A stretch of 64,000 bases of DNA from a secondary endosymbiont of Ctenarytaina eucalypti (GCF_000287335.1 NC_018419.1:620001-684000); one strand, 5' to 3'. Numbered from the stretch's first letter, positions 21,003 through 33,504 are shown. Translations and numbers: made by a program. Notes: a model not told the origin generated them from the sequence alone.

Positions 21003-24000
21003 TATTTGTTTCAATTTCTAAATTTTTTGAGTTAGGGCGAATCTTTTTTCACAATTTATTTTTTATATAGAAGAGCATACTTTATCAATCTCAGTCACGA
21101 CTGTTAATTAAAAAACTCAACATAAAAAGCAGATACTTCCTGCCAATTTGTATATGCTGCGCTTCTTTGGTGCGATCGGTTGCACCACCAACCAATCTCA
21201 TAATTGATTGAATCATAACCCGACGATCAAACCAGCAATAGCATTTCTAGCATCATACACCTGAGAACACAGCGAAAAATCTAACCTACAAAGGGTTTTC
21301 GCCAAAACTTTCCAGGTGGGAGTATTCGTTATAGGCCTATTTTATCAAGTTTTCGCGCCATTAAATTAATAGAATAAAATGCGCTAAGGATATTGTGTGG
21401 CCACTCAAGCTACTGCGTTATAAAATGATCCGGCTTTTTGGCAAAACAACCATAGCGGCTAGCCTTTCCAACCCCTACGCGCCGATCACTCTTCAGCTCA
21501 AGAGCACATGTCTGGCGATAATCTACTAAATCGCACTTATAGTACCCAGTAAGATGAGTTGCGATAGCGCGCGTAATTTTTTACGTTTGACCGTCACATG
21601 GCTTGAGTAGAGCATTAACGTTTTAATAGTAACCCTTCTGCGGGTCATTAGAGTTATGAATAAATTAGAGTGTATGACGAGTTATTAGAAGCTAGCAGAG
21701 CTATTTTGAAACGATACGCATAGTCTGCATCATTCCTAACAACGTTATTTGATTAAGACTTGTGAGAATTTCTATGGCCTATGTCTACTGTCTTATCGTA
21801 GGTAGGAAAAATCCGATAAGCACCGAGATATGTTTCAACTAAAATATAGCTGCTTCAGAAAATATGCCGCGCTACTAAACCGACTACTTTTTCTCTAGGC
21901 AGCAGGACCTCTCGCCAGAGGCGGACTTCTAAAAGTGTTGTTACGCTTATAATCTAGAGGTTAACAAATATTAAAGACTCTGGTGAGAGAAGGCTGAAGA
22001 AGCGTCTTGCATTTTCTTTCTCAATAAAGGTGGTGATGCTAATGTGTATCGTCAGTAATATCAACCAAGGTTTATCTACGTTTCTGGTGGGCTTGCTGTA
22101 TTAAACTAGGTAAAATCTCAAAATGAGCAACACTGCTATGCAATCAATCAGTTATAGATACTTTCATCTTTCATTCGCGTTATTGAATGCAGTGATTGCA
22201 TACTGATTGTTTAGTGCACTACCTCCTCCCTACAATATAACATCATGGAGGCGGCTGTATGAGAAAAGATACATCTAAAACGAAAATAATGTTTTACTAA
22301 ACATTAACAATAGAACGGCATGACTTGATGTGATTCAAGAAAAATTCTTAGTAGCACTACCCACTGCTGCATGTAGATTAGCTCTGCGCTGCTTTTCCCA
22401 ACACGATGCGCCGGGCTATTCTAAAACCCCTTTGCTAAAAAAATTACAGCCAAATGCTAGCTATGACATACATAGAGAATGTTAGAGGGATCGCTTTTAT
22501 GCTAATAGTTAATTATTAACCATATTTTTCGCATAAAGTAAAAATTTTAGTATAAGAATGTTAGTCGAAACACTATACATAGATGTAAAAAATCGAGTTA
22601 ACAAGGGCGTTACTTCTCTCATCGAGTGAACAATGAAACTATTTTATTTTTACTCTCGTGGTAACAACCCTCTATAACATAGACAGATCATTACCTGCGC
22701 CTTCTAAGAGACGTTCCGCTGTCTATGAAACTCTCCCTGATGTACCTATTCATGCTTTAAGAGCACTTGAATATTTTCCTGCCTTTTTAGCGGTACCTGG
22801 TGAATCACCACTGTAAACTTTTTCTGCACCTATAGAGACTTTATGTTGAAAGAAATTGTGGTATGTAGAACCAATAATACCCTAAAGTTTCTTCTATTCC
22901 ACGCAGCGTATAAAATCGTTAATACACGGTATATATTATCTATTAACTCATTTCTAGTGCATCTTTTTAGGTTTTTATGAACGAGAATCGCAAGTGCGAC
23001 GGGATACAATTCACTTCGCTAATTCGCAGCATCGCAGGACTGTTGATGAAAAAGCTTTTCAGAATTTAATATGCTAAACCTACCGGGAAATCCGGGAAAA
23101 GAAGGCTATTGGCGCTGATCATAAACGTCACCGCGACGAGGTACTATTAAGACAGTAAATCAGGCCGATAACATCTTCCGCGCCGGGATATAGCAAATAT
23201 TTTAACTAGCCTCTATACTATAAGCTTCAAGTGCTCTTTTATAAATCAGCATCTAAGTCGCCCTAAGCAGACCCGAAAAAAGCTAATTAGCTATTAGCAA
23301 CACTTTCTATATGAAACAACTATATTCTGGTGCACTATACTTGTAGGTAATCATAGTAGCTTTCCTGATAATCATGCGTAAGTAGGCGCAGCGATAGAAA
23401 CTAGTTCACAACTTTACCAACATGAATATATTAGGTATACTAAATATTCTTTACATAGCCTCACAATAGCATGACTATCTGCCACCTACTCAGAAAGTTT
23501 CATGTATTTAAAAAACCTAAGGCAACTTAATTCTGGTAATATGAACTGCTATTCGTAGTGGCTAGACTGCTCGATACCTATTAAGGGCTGCATGATCTTG
23601 CAAGGCGCAATAACCGAAACCGAGCATGAAAAAATAGGCGAAAGAATACAGATATCTTGAATATCTGGTGGAAGGTGGCCATACACGGTCATGTAAACAG
23701 TCTTCTTGCGCCAAAAAATACAGGATCAAAATAAGATAAAATGATCACTTAAAGCGATCTAGAGATCTTGCCTACCTTGCGTAACCTGCATCACTATTAC
23801 TTCTAGAGCACCATAAAAGAGAAAAAACAGTGATTTCCAGCATTGTTTAAAATGGAGGCAGCTTATGGAACATGTCGCCAAGGTTATGAAGAAAGAGTAA
23901 CCATAGGTCAACGACTGCATAGCACCGTAGCTTGTTATTCAAAAGTATCTTTCTTGAATAACAGAGGATCATATCCGCCCGTAACGCAGTTGTAGTAGGC

Positions 24001-24168
24001 TCTTCTTCCCCCCCTTCACCTGTCTTGTTTGCTCATAGCATCTCACCGTATCATTTGATATGATAAAGAAATATCAGTTTACTAACGCAACATCATGACA
24101 TCGACTAATGTAATATATTTGTTTGAAAAAGTTATTCTTAAATATCTTTTTACTTCTTTATCAATTAG
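21003..24168. other. Longest gene-free spacer (3.2 kb)
   Basis: No open frame above about 60 codons. The downstream neighbours of asd and of ispB in E. coli (gnt/glg genes and sfsB) cannot be read here. A 12-nt core of the dispersed repeat lies at 23459-23470. No tRNA, rRNA or mobile element recognised. Confidence 0.6.
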
Positions 24169-25140
24169 TTAAGAATCTCTCTGCACCGCAAAATAGGCAA
24201 GTCCCTCTAGCGCATCTCGATAGGGGGAAGGCGAAAGGCAGGATAAACAGGCGATAGCCTTTTCCACTTCCTGTTTTGCGCACAAGCGCGTGTATTCAAG
24301 AGAATCGCAGTGGTACATCGCTTCCAACACCATCTGCATATGGCGGCGCCCATTCCCTTGCTCGATCGCCTGGCGGATCAGCGCCGCCTGTTCCGGCGTA
24401 CCGTTATGCATAGCGTGCAGTAATGGTAGCGTTGGCTTACCTTCATTTAGATCATCACCAGTATTCTTGCCCAATTTTGTTTTATCTGCGCAGTAATCTA
24501 GTAGATCATCGGTAAGTTGAAAGGCGGTGCCTAGATAACGCCCGTAATCACGCAGTGAAGCTTCCTGGAGGGCGCGTGCTCCGGCAAGAATAGCAGAGGA
24601 TTGCGAAGCAACCTCGAACAATCGTGCGGTTTTGCTATAGATAACCCGCATATAACTATCGATAGTAATATCCGGATCATTGCAGTTCATTAATTGCAGG
24701 ACTTCACCTTCAGCGATCATGTTAACCGCCTCTGACATCAGCGTCAGTACCCGAAGAGATTTTAGCTTAGTCATCATTTGAAAAGCACGAGTATATAGGA
24801 AATCACCAACCAACACACTTGCAGCGTTGCCAAATGCCGCATTCGCTGTCGCTTTTCCGCGACGCATGTACGATGCGTCTACGACGTCGTCATGCAATAA
24901 AGTTGCGGTATGAATAGATTCAATCAGCGCGGCAACGGTGACATGCCTCTTTCCCTGATAGTGCAGCGCACGTGCCGCCAGCAAGGCGATCATAGGACGG
25001 ATGCGCTTGCCACCCCCGCTGATAATGTAGCGGCCGAGCTGATTAATCAGGGCGACCTCTGAGTTTAGCTGCTTGTGAATTGCCGTATTGACTTCCGCCA
25101 TATCTTGCGCGGTTAGTTCAGTAATTTGTTTAATATTCAT
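24169..25140 (-). CDS. ispB: Octaprenyl diphosphate synthase
   Basis: Elongates farnesyl diphosphate to the C40 side chain of ubiquinone and menaquinone. All-trans polyprenyl synthase signatures: first aspartate-rich motif LLHDDVVDAS followed by MRRGKATAN, second motif FQLTDDLLDY, the IPP-binding GGGKRIRPM near residue 45, and KTARLFEVAS. 323 residues, as in E. coli. The residues after the first DDxxD are ASY where E. coli has ESD; the motif itself is intact. It is divergent from rplU across 432 bp, as in relatives. With ispE in the same window it supports a kept isoprenoid/quinone route. Confidence 0.97.
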   Translation of the reverse strand: MNIKQITELTAQDMAEVNTAIHKQLNSEVALINQLGRYIISGGGKRIRPMIALLAARALHYQGKRHVTVAALIESIHTATLLHDDVVDASYMRRGKATANAAFGNAASVLVGDFLYTRAFQMMTKLKSLRVLTLMSEAVNMIAEGEVLQLMNCNDPDITIDSYMRVIYSKTARLFEVASQSSAILAGARALQEASLRDYGRYLGTAFQLTDDLLDYCADKTKLGKNTGDDLNEGKPTLPLLHAMHNGTPEQAALIRQAIEQGNGRRHMQMVLEAMYHCDSLEYTRLCAKQEVEKAIACLSCLSPSPYRDALEGLAYFAVQRDS

Positions 25141-25470
25141 TATATTCTATCAGTTTGTCCGCATACCGTCATTATAATGCCGCACACAAAAAACTGGATG
25201 GCGGAAAGAGTCTGTTCATTTTAATTAAAAAAATAAAATAGAAGCAAAGATGACAACACTGAGCCTTTATGGAGTTTATAATATAAAAATATTTTATATC
25301 ATGGCGTCAGTACACCAATCGCTCCCTGTTACATTAAAGTATGAGTTCAAGCCTCATGAAAATAGTTCAGTCGAAATGAAAAGTATTTTCTAATAAAATA
25401 AAATAGCAGAACAGGATGATGCTCTATCATGAAAAAAAAGATTTTTCCACTTCTTTTATATGTTCCATAG
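25141..25470. other. Divergent ispB/rplU intergenic region
   Basis: Very AT-rich. Apart from the rplU promoter downstream I see no defined site. A tRNA T-arm-like stem at 25341-25357 has no matching D or anticodon arm. Confidence 0.5.
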
Positions 25471-25499
25471 TTGTTTTTAATTATATTTTTGCGTATAAT
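25471..25499 (+). promoter_or_regulatory. Sigma-70 promoter for rplU-rpmA
   Basis: TTGTTT (25471-25476), 17 bp, then consensus TATAAT (25494-25499). The start site would be near 25506, giving a leader of about 67 nt before the rplU ATG. Spacing and -10 are ideal; the -35 matches at three key positions. Confidence 0.6.
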
Positions 25500-25572
25500 A
25501 AAATTAATTATTTTTTTATTTAGATCATGCCCAAGAAAGTTTAATGTTGAAGACGTAGATAGTGGAGTGTTT

Positions 25573-25884
25573 ATGTACGCGGTTTTCCAAAGTGGCGGTA
25601 AACAACACCGGGTCAGCGAAGGTCAAACCATCCGCCTTGAAAAGCTAGGCGTCACGACAGGTGAAACGGTTGAATTTAAAAAAGTTTTAATGATTGCTAA
25701 TGGTGAAAATGTTCAAATTGGAACTCCTTTTGTCAATGGCAGTAAGATCACAGCAGAAATTCTAGCCCATGGTCGAGGTGATAAAATAATGATTGTGAAA
25801 TTTCGGCGCCGAAAACACTTCCGAAAACATCAAGGTCACCGTCAGTGGTTCACTGACGCTAAAATTACCAGTATAGGCGCTTAA
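25573..25884 (+). CDS. rplU: 50S ribosomal protein L21
   Basis: 103 residues, identical in length to E. coli L21, starting [19 protein letters not shown]. The upstream in-frame TTG at 25471 overlaps the promoter -35 and would add 34 hydrophobic residues, so I reject it. The conserved C-terminal [17 protein letters not shown] rRNA-binding stretch is present. L21 binds 23S rRNA domain I near L20. First gene of an rplU-rpmA operon with a 15-bp gap. Confidence 0.98.
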   Translation: MYAVFQSGGKQHRVSEGQTIRLEKLGVTTGETVEFKKVLMIANGENVQIGTPFVNGSKITAEILAHGRGDKIMIVKFRRRKHFRKHQGHRQWFTDAKITSIGA

Positions 25885-25899
25885 CACGAGAGCTTACTC

Positions 25900-26157
25900 A
25901 TGGCACATAAAAAAGCGGCCGGCTCTACACGTAACGGTCGCGACTCAGAAAGTAAACGCCTAGGCGTTAAACGCTTCGGGGGGGAAGCTGTCCATGCCGG
26001 CGTTATCATCGTCCGACAGCGTGGAACTAAGTTCCATCCCGGGAAAAATGTAGGATGCGGTAAAGATCACACGCTATTCGCTTTAAAAGCGGGCAAAATT
26101 CAGTTTGCAGTGAAAGGCCAGAAAAAGCGTAAAGTGATTAGTATTGTTGCTGAATAA
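25900..26157 (+). CDS. rpmA: 50S ribosomal protein L27
   Basis: 85 residues starting [19 protein letters not shown]; the flexible N-terminal tail that reaches the peptidyl-transferase centre is intact. The core [20 protein letters not shown] and [14 protein letters not shown] match the family throughout. It is 15 bp behind rplU and probably co-transcribed. Followed by a 7-bp stem-loop and the dead yhbE. Confidence 0.98.
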   Translation: MAHKKAAGSTRNGRDSESKRLGVKRFGGEAVHAGVIIVRQRGTKFHPGKNVGCGKDHTLFALKAGKIQFAVKGQKKRKVISIVAE

Positions 26158-26162
26158 AGTGT

Positions 26163-26184
26163 TGCGCTCTGACGCCCGAGCGCA
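26163..26184 (+). terminator. Stem-loop after rpmA
   Basis: TGCGCTC (26163-26169), 8-nt loop, GAGCGCA (26178-26184), starting 6 bp after the rpmA stop. No T-run follows, so it would be a weak or decayed intrinsic terminator, or a 3'-end protecting hairpin. Confidence 0.45.
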
Positions 26185-26226
26185 CCCTAGATTCTCATTC
26201 AGGAATGATTAACTTTTGGTTGCTTT

Positions 26227-27090
26227 ATGCGCGGTTTTATCATAAACAACATTCAGCAGACGAGCATCGGCGTTGCGCTAGCCTTGAGTACCGCCATCTT
26301 CTGCCTTTCGCGGGTATCTCCCGTTGCAATACAGCATATTCTCTTGACCACGAGGAGTGTTTTAAACACCCGGGGTCGGGTGCTCATTTTTAATAATCAG
26401 TTAGTAGTTTTCTACATCTTTTCTGCTGCCCTCACTGCCCGAGGACTACTCGCGGTAATACCCGTTTGAATGAACGTTGTATGTTTCATCATACCTCCTC
26501 TATACAACATTTGAATCCAAAAGCATAGCAGAAGAGCTGCTAAATAGCACCGATGGCATAATTCTTCTGAAGACGCTCATCACGAAAAGCGCATGCAAAT
26601 TATTCAGCTACTTACGCAATCACGTTAAAATATGATCCGTTACTGTATACAACATGTAAAGTGCACAAAATTATTACCCACCTTCTCGCTGCAAGCCTAT
26701 TCCAAATTTTGGACTGCAACATGGCAATGAAATAAATAAAGTATGGGGAGGGAAAACGTTATCTTTCGGCGCAATGCATAACATCAGCTCAGGGGTTTAA
26801 CAAAACCTTTAGAGCATTTTACCTTCCTAATGTATCCGTGTCCTATTTTCAAGGGAATAGAGTCCTCTAGCGAAAGGCATGCCCCGCTAGCAACTAGTGC
26901 ACATGAGCTTTATAATTCCTCTAAGGCACTTCTTTTTCCCTGATGATTCTAAATTCTTCGCGCGGGCGCTCTCGCCTCCAGCAAAAGCATCCGCACCAGC
27001 CGACTTGATAGGCTATAGCAGCTGTACTAGTGTAAGCGTAATATTTACCGTCAGTCGCTGCTCGTAACGAAAGCTATACAGAAGAGCTCC
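26227..27090 (+). pseudogene. yhbE: yhbE remnant (EamA-family inner membrane transporter)
   Basis: Between rpmA and obgE, exactly where E. coli has yhbE, the plus strand reads QQTSIGVALALSTAIFCLSR, resembling the YhbE start KQQAGIGILLALTTAICWGA, and then VVFYIFSAALTARGLLAVIP, resembling IVFYRFLMASIGLGAILAV. The frame ends at 26467-26469. Near the 3' end LIGYSSCTSV (about 27000-27050) may match the YhbE C-terminal LLGYLGAFVV. Length of the gap fits a 320-residue gene. Multiple stops make it non-functional. N-terminal assignment is fairly secure, the C-terminal one tentative. Confidence 0.68.
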
Positions 27091-27126
27091 TGGGCTTGAT
27101 ACTTCAACATCCCTGAAAACAAGTAA

Positions 27127-28233
<1,107 letters not shown>

Positions 28234-28238
28234 CGCTC

Positions 28239-28265
28239 GAAGAGGGTGAAGAGGGTGAAGAGGGT
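28239..28265 (+). repeat. Three tandem 9-bp repeats after obgE
   Basis: GAAGAGGGT occurs three times in tandem, followed by a partial GAAG. In frame 3 it encodes EEG-EEG-EEG within the detached acidic tail. Length variation by slippage here would stay in multiples of three residues. Confidence 0.85.
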
Positions 28266-28307
28266 GAAGATAACGCAGATAAAGATAGCATAAAAACAAT
28301 CAATTAG

Positions 28308-29637
28308 CACTAAGCATGATTTGCTCTTTTACTATCGCCCCGCCGAAAGCCACAAAACTATCCAAACGGGAACAGGCTCTTAGGAAGCGCTCATCGAATA
28401 TGATGAGCCTTCGCCTTCTTCGTTGTGGCTAGCTAATCGCATATTGCATACTTATAATATATCTTTTTAGATCGTCAAAGACATTCTATTTTAGAACTCA
28501 TGCGCTTCTATTATTGCAGCAGCTAGCAAAAATCAGTCGTTCTAAATGCAATGCTCTTTCCTATTTTTGACTCAGATTTGCTAATATTGATTTCAGGATT
28601 TGAAGGCGATTTTTATTTATGATTGTCTGAAATTTTCACAATAAATTATAGAAAACATGAGCGATTCACTTTGTTGATTGTAGTGTAGATAATACAGCTC
28701 GATCTCACGATGATTTTCATCACACTAAGCGGGGCTTAAGAGCCCTATTACCAGGTGTATTTCCCTTCATAACACATCATCATGATAACATACGCATCAT
28801 AATCGCTACCAACCGATACTTACATGAGTGTTTAATCGGCTTATGTTATTAAATACCTCTAAACCTTTTCAGCAGTTATACTGCTTTGTGAGCAATAGGT
28901 ACAATAAACAGTAATTTTATAGTATATTTATTCGATACAGGTAATTAACGCAAAACTATAAAATCCTTAGCGACACGATAAAGGCCTATTTAATCATTAT
29001 CTCGGTATTGAGAATGCTATTTAAGCAAAAAAATAATCACATCAGATCCTCTAAAAGATCTTTCCTTCGTTCATATAGGAATTACTCACGCCTTCATCCT
29101 TGTTAGAAAACGGATTAAGCGTAAGCATGCTAATCATGTGTGTCATAGGCTATGGTTTATTAAACCAATATTTAATAAACTAACGTAAATAATTAGAAAA
29201 GATTTTTATTAAAACATCATGTGAGCAACGAACATAAACACTCCTTATGGCAGCCGTAGCGGGATACGCAATATTAGCGTGGCCCCGCGATATAGCCGCT
29301 TGTTTAGGCATCGAGGAGGCCTCTGAAAAGCAATAATAATATCTAGGAAACAGGATAGTATAGGTTGCCTTGTATACTTGCTCTGCAGCTGCAACTCGGG
29401 GGTTCAGTTCAACATGCTTCTGCTGATTATTTGAGTCGAAGTGACTATAATACACAGATAGGTGAGGTGATCGACATTCTTGAAGTTCTACAACCACCGG
29501 ATCATGCTGTAATGAACGTCTAACAGGCCATTTTCATCTCCTAAACAATTGTTTTTCTATTTGTCACCTTGTTATACACTCTAATTTTTTTAATAAATTT
29601 ATCCGATCATTTCGTAAATACTCACGGTAAATCTTGC
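28308..29637. other. Gene-free spacer between obgE and prfC
   Basis: 1.3 kb between convergent genes. A 105-codon minus-strand frame (29180-29497) lacks a ribosome site and any family I recognise. osmY is expected near prfC in E. coli and could not be read. Confidence 0.55.
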
Positions 29638-31224
29638 TTAATGTTCACGCGTTTTATGGAACTGAATGTCTGGATAGCGTTCACGGGTCCGCTTCAAATT
29701 AACTACGCTAGGTGCGATATATGAGAGATGCTTACCTCCGTCGAGCGCTAAATTGAGTTCATTTTTTCGCTTGAACGCTGCTAGCTTTTTAGCATCTACG
29801 CATGTCACCCAGCAGGCGGCGAAAACGTTTGCTGGCTCATACAAAGCGTCAACGTTATATTCACTTTTCAATCGAGCCACAACCACTTCAAACTGCAGCA
29901 CGCCAACAGCTCCAACGATAAGATCGTTATTGGCCAACGGTCGAAAGACCTGCACTGCCCCTTCTTCTGAGAGTTGCACTAGCCCTTTAAGCAATGACTT
30001 TTGCTTCAGCGGATCACGCAGACGGATACGACGGAATAATTCTGGAGCAAAATTAGGAATACCGGTAAATTTCAGCTCTTCACCTTGGGTAAAAGTATCA
30101 CCAATCTGAATTGTACCGTGGTTATGTAAGCCAATAATATCACCGGCGTATGCTTCTTCAATACGGGAGCGGTCGCCTGCCATAAAAGTTAGCGCATCAG
30201 CGATAAAAGCTTTACCGGTACGCGCCTGGTATAATTTCATGCTTTTCTCATAACGGCCGGATACAATGCGTAAAAACGCCACTCGGTCCCGGTGCCGTGG
30301 ATCCATATTTGCCTGGATCTTGAACACAAATCCGGTAAAGTTTTCCTCTCCAGCGTGCACTAGCCGAACGTCAGTCTGACGAGGCATGGGGGGTGGACCC
30401 CAAGCCACTAAACCATCTAACATATGATCAACGCCAAAGTTACCTAGCGCAGTACCAAAAAATACTGGCGTCAACTTGCCCGCTAAAAAAGCTTGCATGT
30501 CAAATGGATGCGAGACTCCCTGAATGAGTTTTAGTTCTTCACGTAACTGAAAGGCTAGATCATCGCTCAGCGCTCGATTCAGCTCGTGGTTATTTAGATC
30601 TTTTATAACCCGTATTTTCTGGATAGAATGACCTTGACCGCTCTGATACAAGTAGGTCTCATTTTTGAGAAGATGATAAAGGCCCTTGAATAGTTTTCCA
30701 CAACCGATAGGCCACGTAATCGGTGCGCAAGCAATACGCAGCTCAGCTTCCACTTGATCAATCAGTTCCATTGGATCGCGTATATCTCGATCCAATTTAT
30801 TCATAAAGGTCAAGATGGGTGTATCTCTCTGACGGGTGACTGCCATTAGGTTACGGGTCCGCTCTTCAACTCCTTTGGCCGCATCAATCACCATCAAACA
30901 ACAGTCCACCGCAGTTAGAGTGCGATAGGTATCTTCAGAGAAATCTTCATGACCCGGCGTATCCAGTAGATTGACTAGCGCTTGACGGTAAGGGAATTGC
31001 ATGACGGATGTGGTAATAGAAATACCACGCTGCTTTTCTATTGCCATCCAGTCAGACGTGGCGTGCTGTTTAGAACCTCGTCCCTTAATAGTACCAGCGT
31101 TTTTAAGCACATTTCCGAAAAGAAGCACTTTTTCAGTGATTGTTGTTTTACCGGCATCAGGGTGTGAGATCATCGCAAAAGTAAGTCGTGTTGCAATTTT
31201 GTCAATGTAGAGATCGTTCTTCAT
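29638..31224 (-). CDS. prfC: Peptide chain release factor 3 (RF3)
   Basis: GTPase that recycles RF1/RF2 from the ribosome after termination. 528 residues, against 529 in E. coli. G1 is [18 protein letters not shown] near residue 20, G3 [16 protein letters not shown]4 NKLDRD; domain II ([18 protein letters not shown]) and the C-terminal domain ([20 protein letters not shown]) follow in order. The ATG has only a weak GAG ribosome site, and a GC-rich hairpin sits 17 bp upstream. rimI lies 121 bp upstream on the same strand; yjjG, between them in E. coli, has been deleted. Confidence 0.97.
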   Translation of the reverse strand: MKNDLYIDKIATRLTFAMISHPDAGKTTITEKVLLFGNVLKNAGTIKGRGSKQHATSDWMAIEKQRGISITTSVMQFPYRQALVNLLDTPGHEDFSEDTYRTLTAVDCCLMVIDAAKGVEERTRNLMAVTRQRDTPILTFMNKLDRDIRDPMELIDQVEAELRIACAPITWPIGCGKLFKGLYHLLKNETYLYQSGQGHSIQKIRVIKDLNNHELNRALSDDLAFQLREELKLIQGVSHPFDMQAFLAGKLTPVFFGTALGNFGVDHMLDGLVAWGPPPMPRQTDVRLVHAGEENFTGFVFKIQANMDPRHRDRVAFLRIVSGRYEKSMKLYQARTGKAFIADALTFMAGDRSRIEEAYAGDIIGLHNHGTIQIGDTFTQGEELKFTGIPNFAPELFRRIRLRDPLKQKSLLKGLVQLSEEGAVQVFRPLANNDLIVGAVGVLQFEVVVARLKSEYNVDALYEPANVFAACWVTCVDAKKLAAFKRKNELNLALDGGKHLSYIAPSVVNLKRTRERYPDIQFHKTREH

Positions 31225-31240
31225 GGTCGCTTGCTCGATA

Positions 31241-31259
31241 AGCGCGCGGCCCGCGCGCT
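31241..31259 (-). other. All-GC hairpin just upstream of prfC
   Basis: AGCGCGCG (31241-31248), 3-nt loop GCC, CGCGCGCT (31252-31259): eight pairs, seven of them G-C, ending 17 bp before the prfC start. Very stable; it could hinder or pause initiation on prfC or be a relic of the deleted yjjG. Confidence 0.75.
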
Positions 31260-31312
31260 ACAGGATGCTATCTCAGTGAGCTTTTCGGGTTGTACATTCT
31301 ACATACTGAGAG

Positions 31313-31333
31313 TGGGTGATGGAGCGTCACCCA
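31313..31333 (-). terminator. Stem-loop directly after rimI
   Basis: TGGGTGA (31313-31319), 7-nt loop, TCACCCA (31327-31333), 12 bp past the rimI stop on the minus strand. There is no U-run, so termination is uncertain. It may mark the junction of the yjjG deletion. Confidence 0.45.
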
Positions 31334-31345
31334 TCCAGCCGAACG

Positions 31346-31789
31346 TCACCCCAGCGGTAACGCTATAATCAAAGCGTTCATGCGGCCCTCTGTTAATGGG
31401 TAGTAATGGTGGCGGATCGAGACTTCATTAAACCCCCGACTGTGATACAGGGCGAGAGCAGTTGCATTAGACTCACGTACTTCCAGCCATAGTGTCAAGA
31501 CTTTCCGCTGTGTCAGTTCGGTGATCAAATGATCGAGCAGCGCGCTTCCATGTCCCAATCGCTGGTAATGAGGATGAACTGCAATATTAAAAAGAGACGC
31601 CTCATCTAGTACAGTCTGTGTGATCGCGAACGCTACGATGCGATCTCCTACGCACCGTTTAAAATTTAAATAGTTTCTTCCCTGATTTTCGGAAAAGGTC
31701 TTTTCACTCCAGGGAAGTTCGTGGCTAAGCTGTTCAATATTCCAAGCTTCGCTCATGTCATCAGGTAATAGCGGTACGATGGTATTCAT
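31346..31789 (-). CDS. rimI: Ribosomal protein S18-alanine N-acetyltransferase RimI
   Basis: GNAT-fold enzyme acetylating the N-terminal alanine of S18. From the ATG at 31789 (MNTIVPLLPDDMSEAWNIEQ) it has 147 residues, against 148 in E. coli. Landmarks: LPWSEKTFSENQGRNYLNF, ASLFNIAVHPHYQRLGHGSALL (acetyl-CoA loop QxxGxG with the last G in HGSALL), LWLEVRESNATALALY and the C-terminal NEVSIRHHYYP. The frame is open to 31897, but those extra residues come from holD read in another frame. It overlaps the 3' end of holD by 29 bp, as expected of this operon. Confidence 0.95.
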   Translation of the reverse strand: MNTIVPLLPDDMSEAWNIEQLSHELPWSEKTFSENQGRNYLNFKRCVGDRIVAFAITQTVLDEASLFNIAVHPHYQRLGHGSALLDHLITELTQRKVLTLWLEVRESNATALALYHSRGFNEVSIRHHYYPLTEGRMNALIIALPLG

Positions 31790-32171
31790 AATTGCTGATC
31801 CGACTCCATAGCTCGCGCTTTGCGACAGCATCTGCTGAAAGCACCGATAGGGGTGGTGTATGGAAAGAGATTCCATCGAAATCAAGCTCGGCCTCAAGAC
31901 CTAGCCACCAGAAATAATAACGGACACTGTCCGACAAATACCTCGCCTGCAGGGGCGTGAGCCAATAGAGCTGTTCTGGAATCAGAGCCATGCTGCGTGC
32001 CACATCGATCACCAGGGGATGATCAAGAGGCGGTGGTGTTTCAGCTATTATCAATAAACGGACATGACCGGGTAAGGTCAGAGCAACACCCCTTTGCAGT
32101 AACTCTGGACGCCGGAGCGTCCATTGCGTAATTCCTAGTTGCTGTAAAAGCCAATCTCGCCTGATCATCAT
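31761..32171 (-). CDS. holD: DNA polymerase III psi subunit
   Basis: Psi (HolD) links the clamp-loader through chi to single-strand binding protein. 136 residues, against 137 in E. coli; the N-terminal MMIRRDWLLQQLGITQWTLRRP is nearly the family consensus that contacts the clamp loader, and HVRLLIIAETPPPLDHPLV follows. The C-terminal half is more divergent, normal for the family. The holD-rimI pair with a 29-bp overlap matches enterobacteria. rsmC, divergent in E. coli, is not readable upstream. Survival of an accessory replisome subunit is notable in a reduced genome. Confidence 0.92.
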   Translation of the reverse strand: MMIRRDWLLQQLGITQWTLRRPELLQRGVALTLPGHVRLLIIAETPPPLDHPLVIDVARSMALIPEQLYWLTPLQARYLSDSVRYYFWWLGLEAELDFDGISFHTPPLSVLSADAVAKRELWSRISNYEYHRTAIT

Positions 32172-33504
32172 TGCTTATCCTATCGACATGATCTAGATTT
32201 TACGATTTTATACTAACAAACTCATTGCCCTAAAAGGAATCAATAACTGCCCTCTCTGAGAAAATGACTTTTGACGCTGACTGCGTTGAAACGATCAACA
32301 TTTAGGTAATTATTGCGACTTTATAGCGCGGGAAAGTGTCAACTCACTCACTAGACTACTTATAAGACCGCCATCAATAAGCATGTCACCTGGACAGTAG
32401 AAGTATCAACGAGAAAGTTAGCGATGCCCTCTGCTATAGAGAGATGAAGTATCTCTTAGCATGCCTGGGTATCCCCGGATTCTCTTCTCATGTCAAGTCA
32501 TTAAAATAGTGCTGATAATGCAACAGATGTTTATTTTTTTAGAGGGGGTCTACAGAGCTTCTTTGATGACGGTTTCCAACTGATACATCTCCCCCTAAAG
32601 AGATCAGATGAGCTGTTGCTCAGTCAGTGCTCAAAGAGCGTATATATTAAAAAACTTCAATACGCCGTGACAGAACTGATGTGAATATTGATCTCACCCT
32701 CTTTACAGTCTTTGTTAGAAGAACGTCAAGAGTCTGACAGCGTGCTGTCAAGAAATATAGACTATTATGTAAGAACTGTTTTTGAAAAAAAGAGTTTGTG
32801 ACGATGTCAGTAGTATATATAATTTCTCTGCGATATAAATAGTGTTTGCTGTCCCTATAGCGTTATAGGGCTTAGCACTTTAATTATTGACGGTGCCTGA
32901 GGAAGGATGTCTGCTGCATCATGCTGAAGCAGACTCAGATGACCACTTAGTATTATGTTGAACTAAAAAATAATCATTTTACAGCCCGGGAAGTTACTGT
33001 ATCGTGCTTAATAGTATTACGACCGCGTAAACATGCTGTTGCCAACCGTTTAATTATTCTTATGATGTTAAATCAGACAATCACCATGAGAGCGAGATAA
33101 GCAGATGTATCTGATGGCTTAACAGAGCGCGATGATAGTAATCTTTATTTTACGCCCTGCTAGCGGTGTATGCTTCAGCTAACTCTACTACACTCCGCGG
33201 TTTTAGTTATTCTTTTTCTTCTCTGTTAGAAGGCCGTAAATACTGCACAAATCATAGCTGATTTCGATAACGCTACGGCTGAATCTGTGAATCCAACCAG
33301 AGGTTAAAACACATAATGTTTTTTATGATTAATAAACGATATGCAGCGCATGAGTTGCTCGATGCTCATAAGACAAGCCACTATACACACTCTTCATTTA
33401 ACATTTTTAAAAAAAGTAAATTACTCAACTATTCTGATTGGCATCATAGGGCCCTCATTTCGTCTATGCCAGATTTTCATGCAGGCTAATTCTGCACATC
33501 ATCA
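32172..33504. other. Gene-free spacer between holD and tusA
   Basis: 1.3 kb with stops in all frames. No homologue of rsmC or any RNA gene visible. Confidence 0.55.

Noticed and set aside
25341-25357. tRNA T-arm-like ATGAG-TTCAAGC-CTCAT
   Set aside because: An acceptor-like pairing can be drawn, but there is no D arm or anticodon arm between; likely chance.
25471-25572. N-terminal extension of L21 from an upstream TTG
   Set aside because: It overlaps the promoter -35 element and the family starts at [11 protein letters not shown].
29180-29497. 105-codon minus frame near prfC as osmY
   Set aside because: No OsmY signal peptide or BON-domain pattern can be read.
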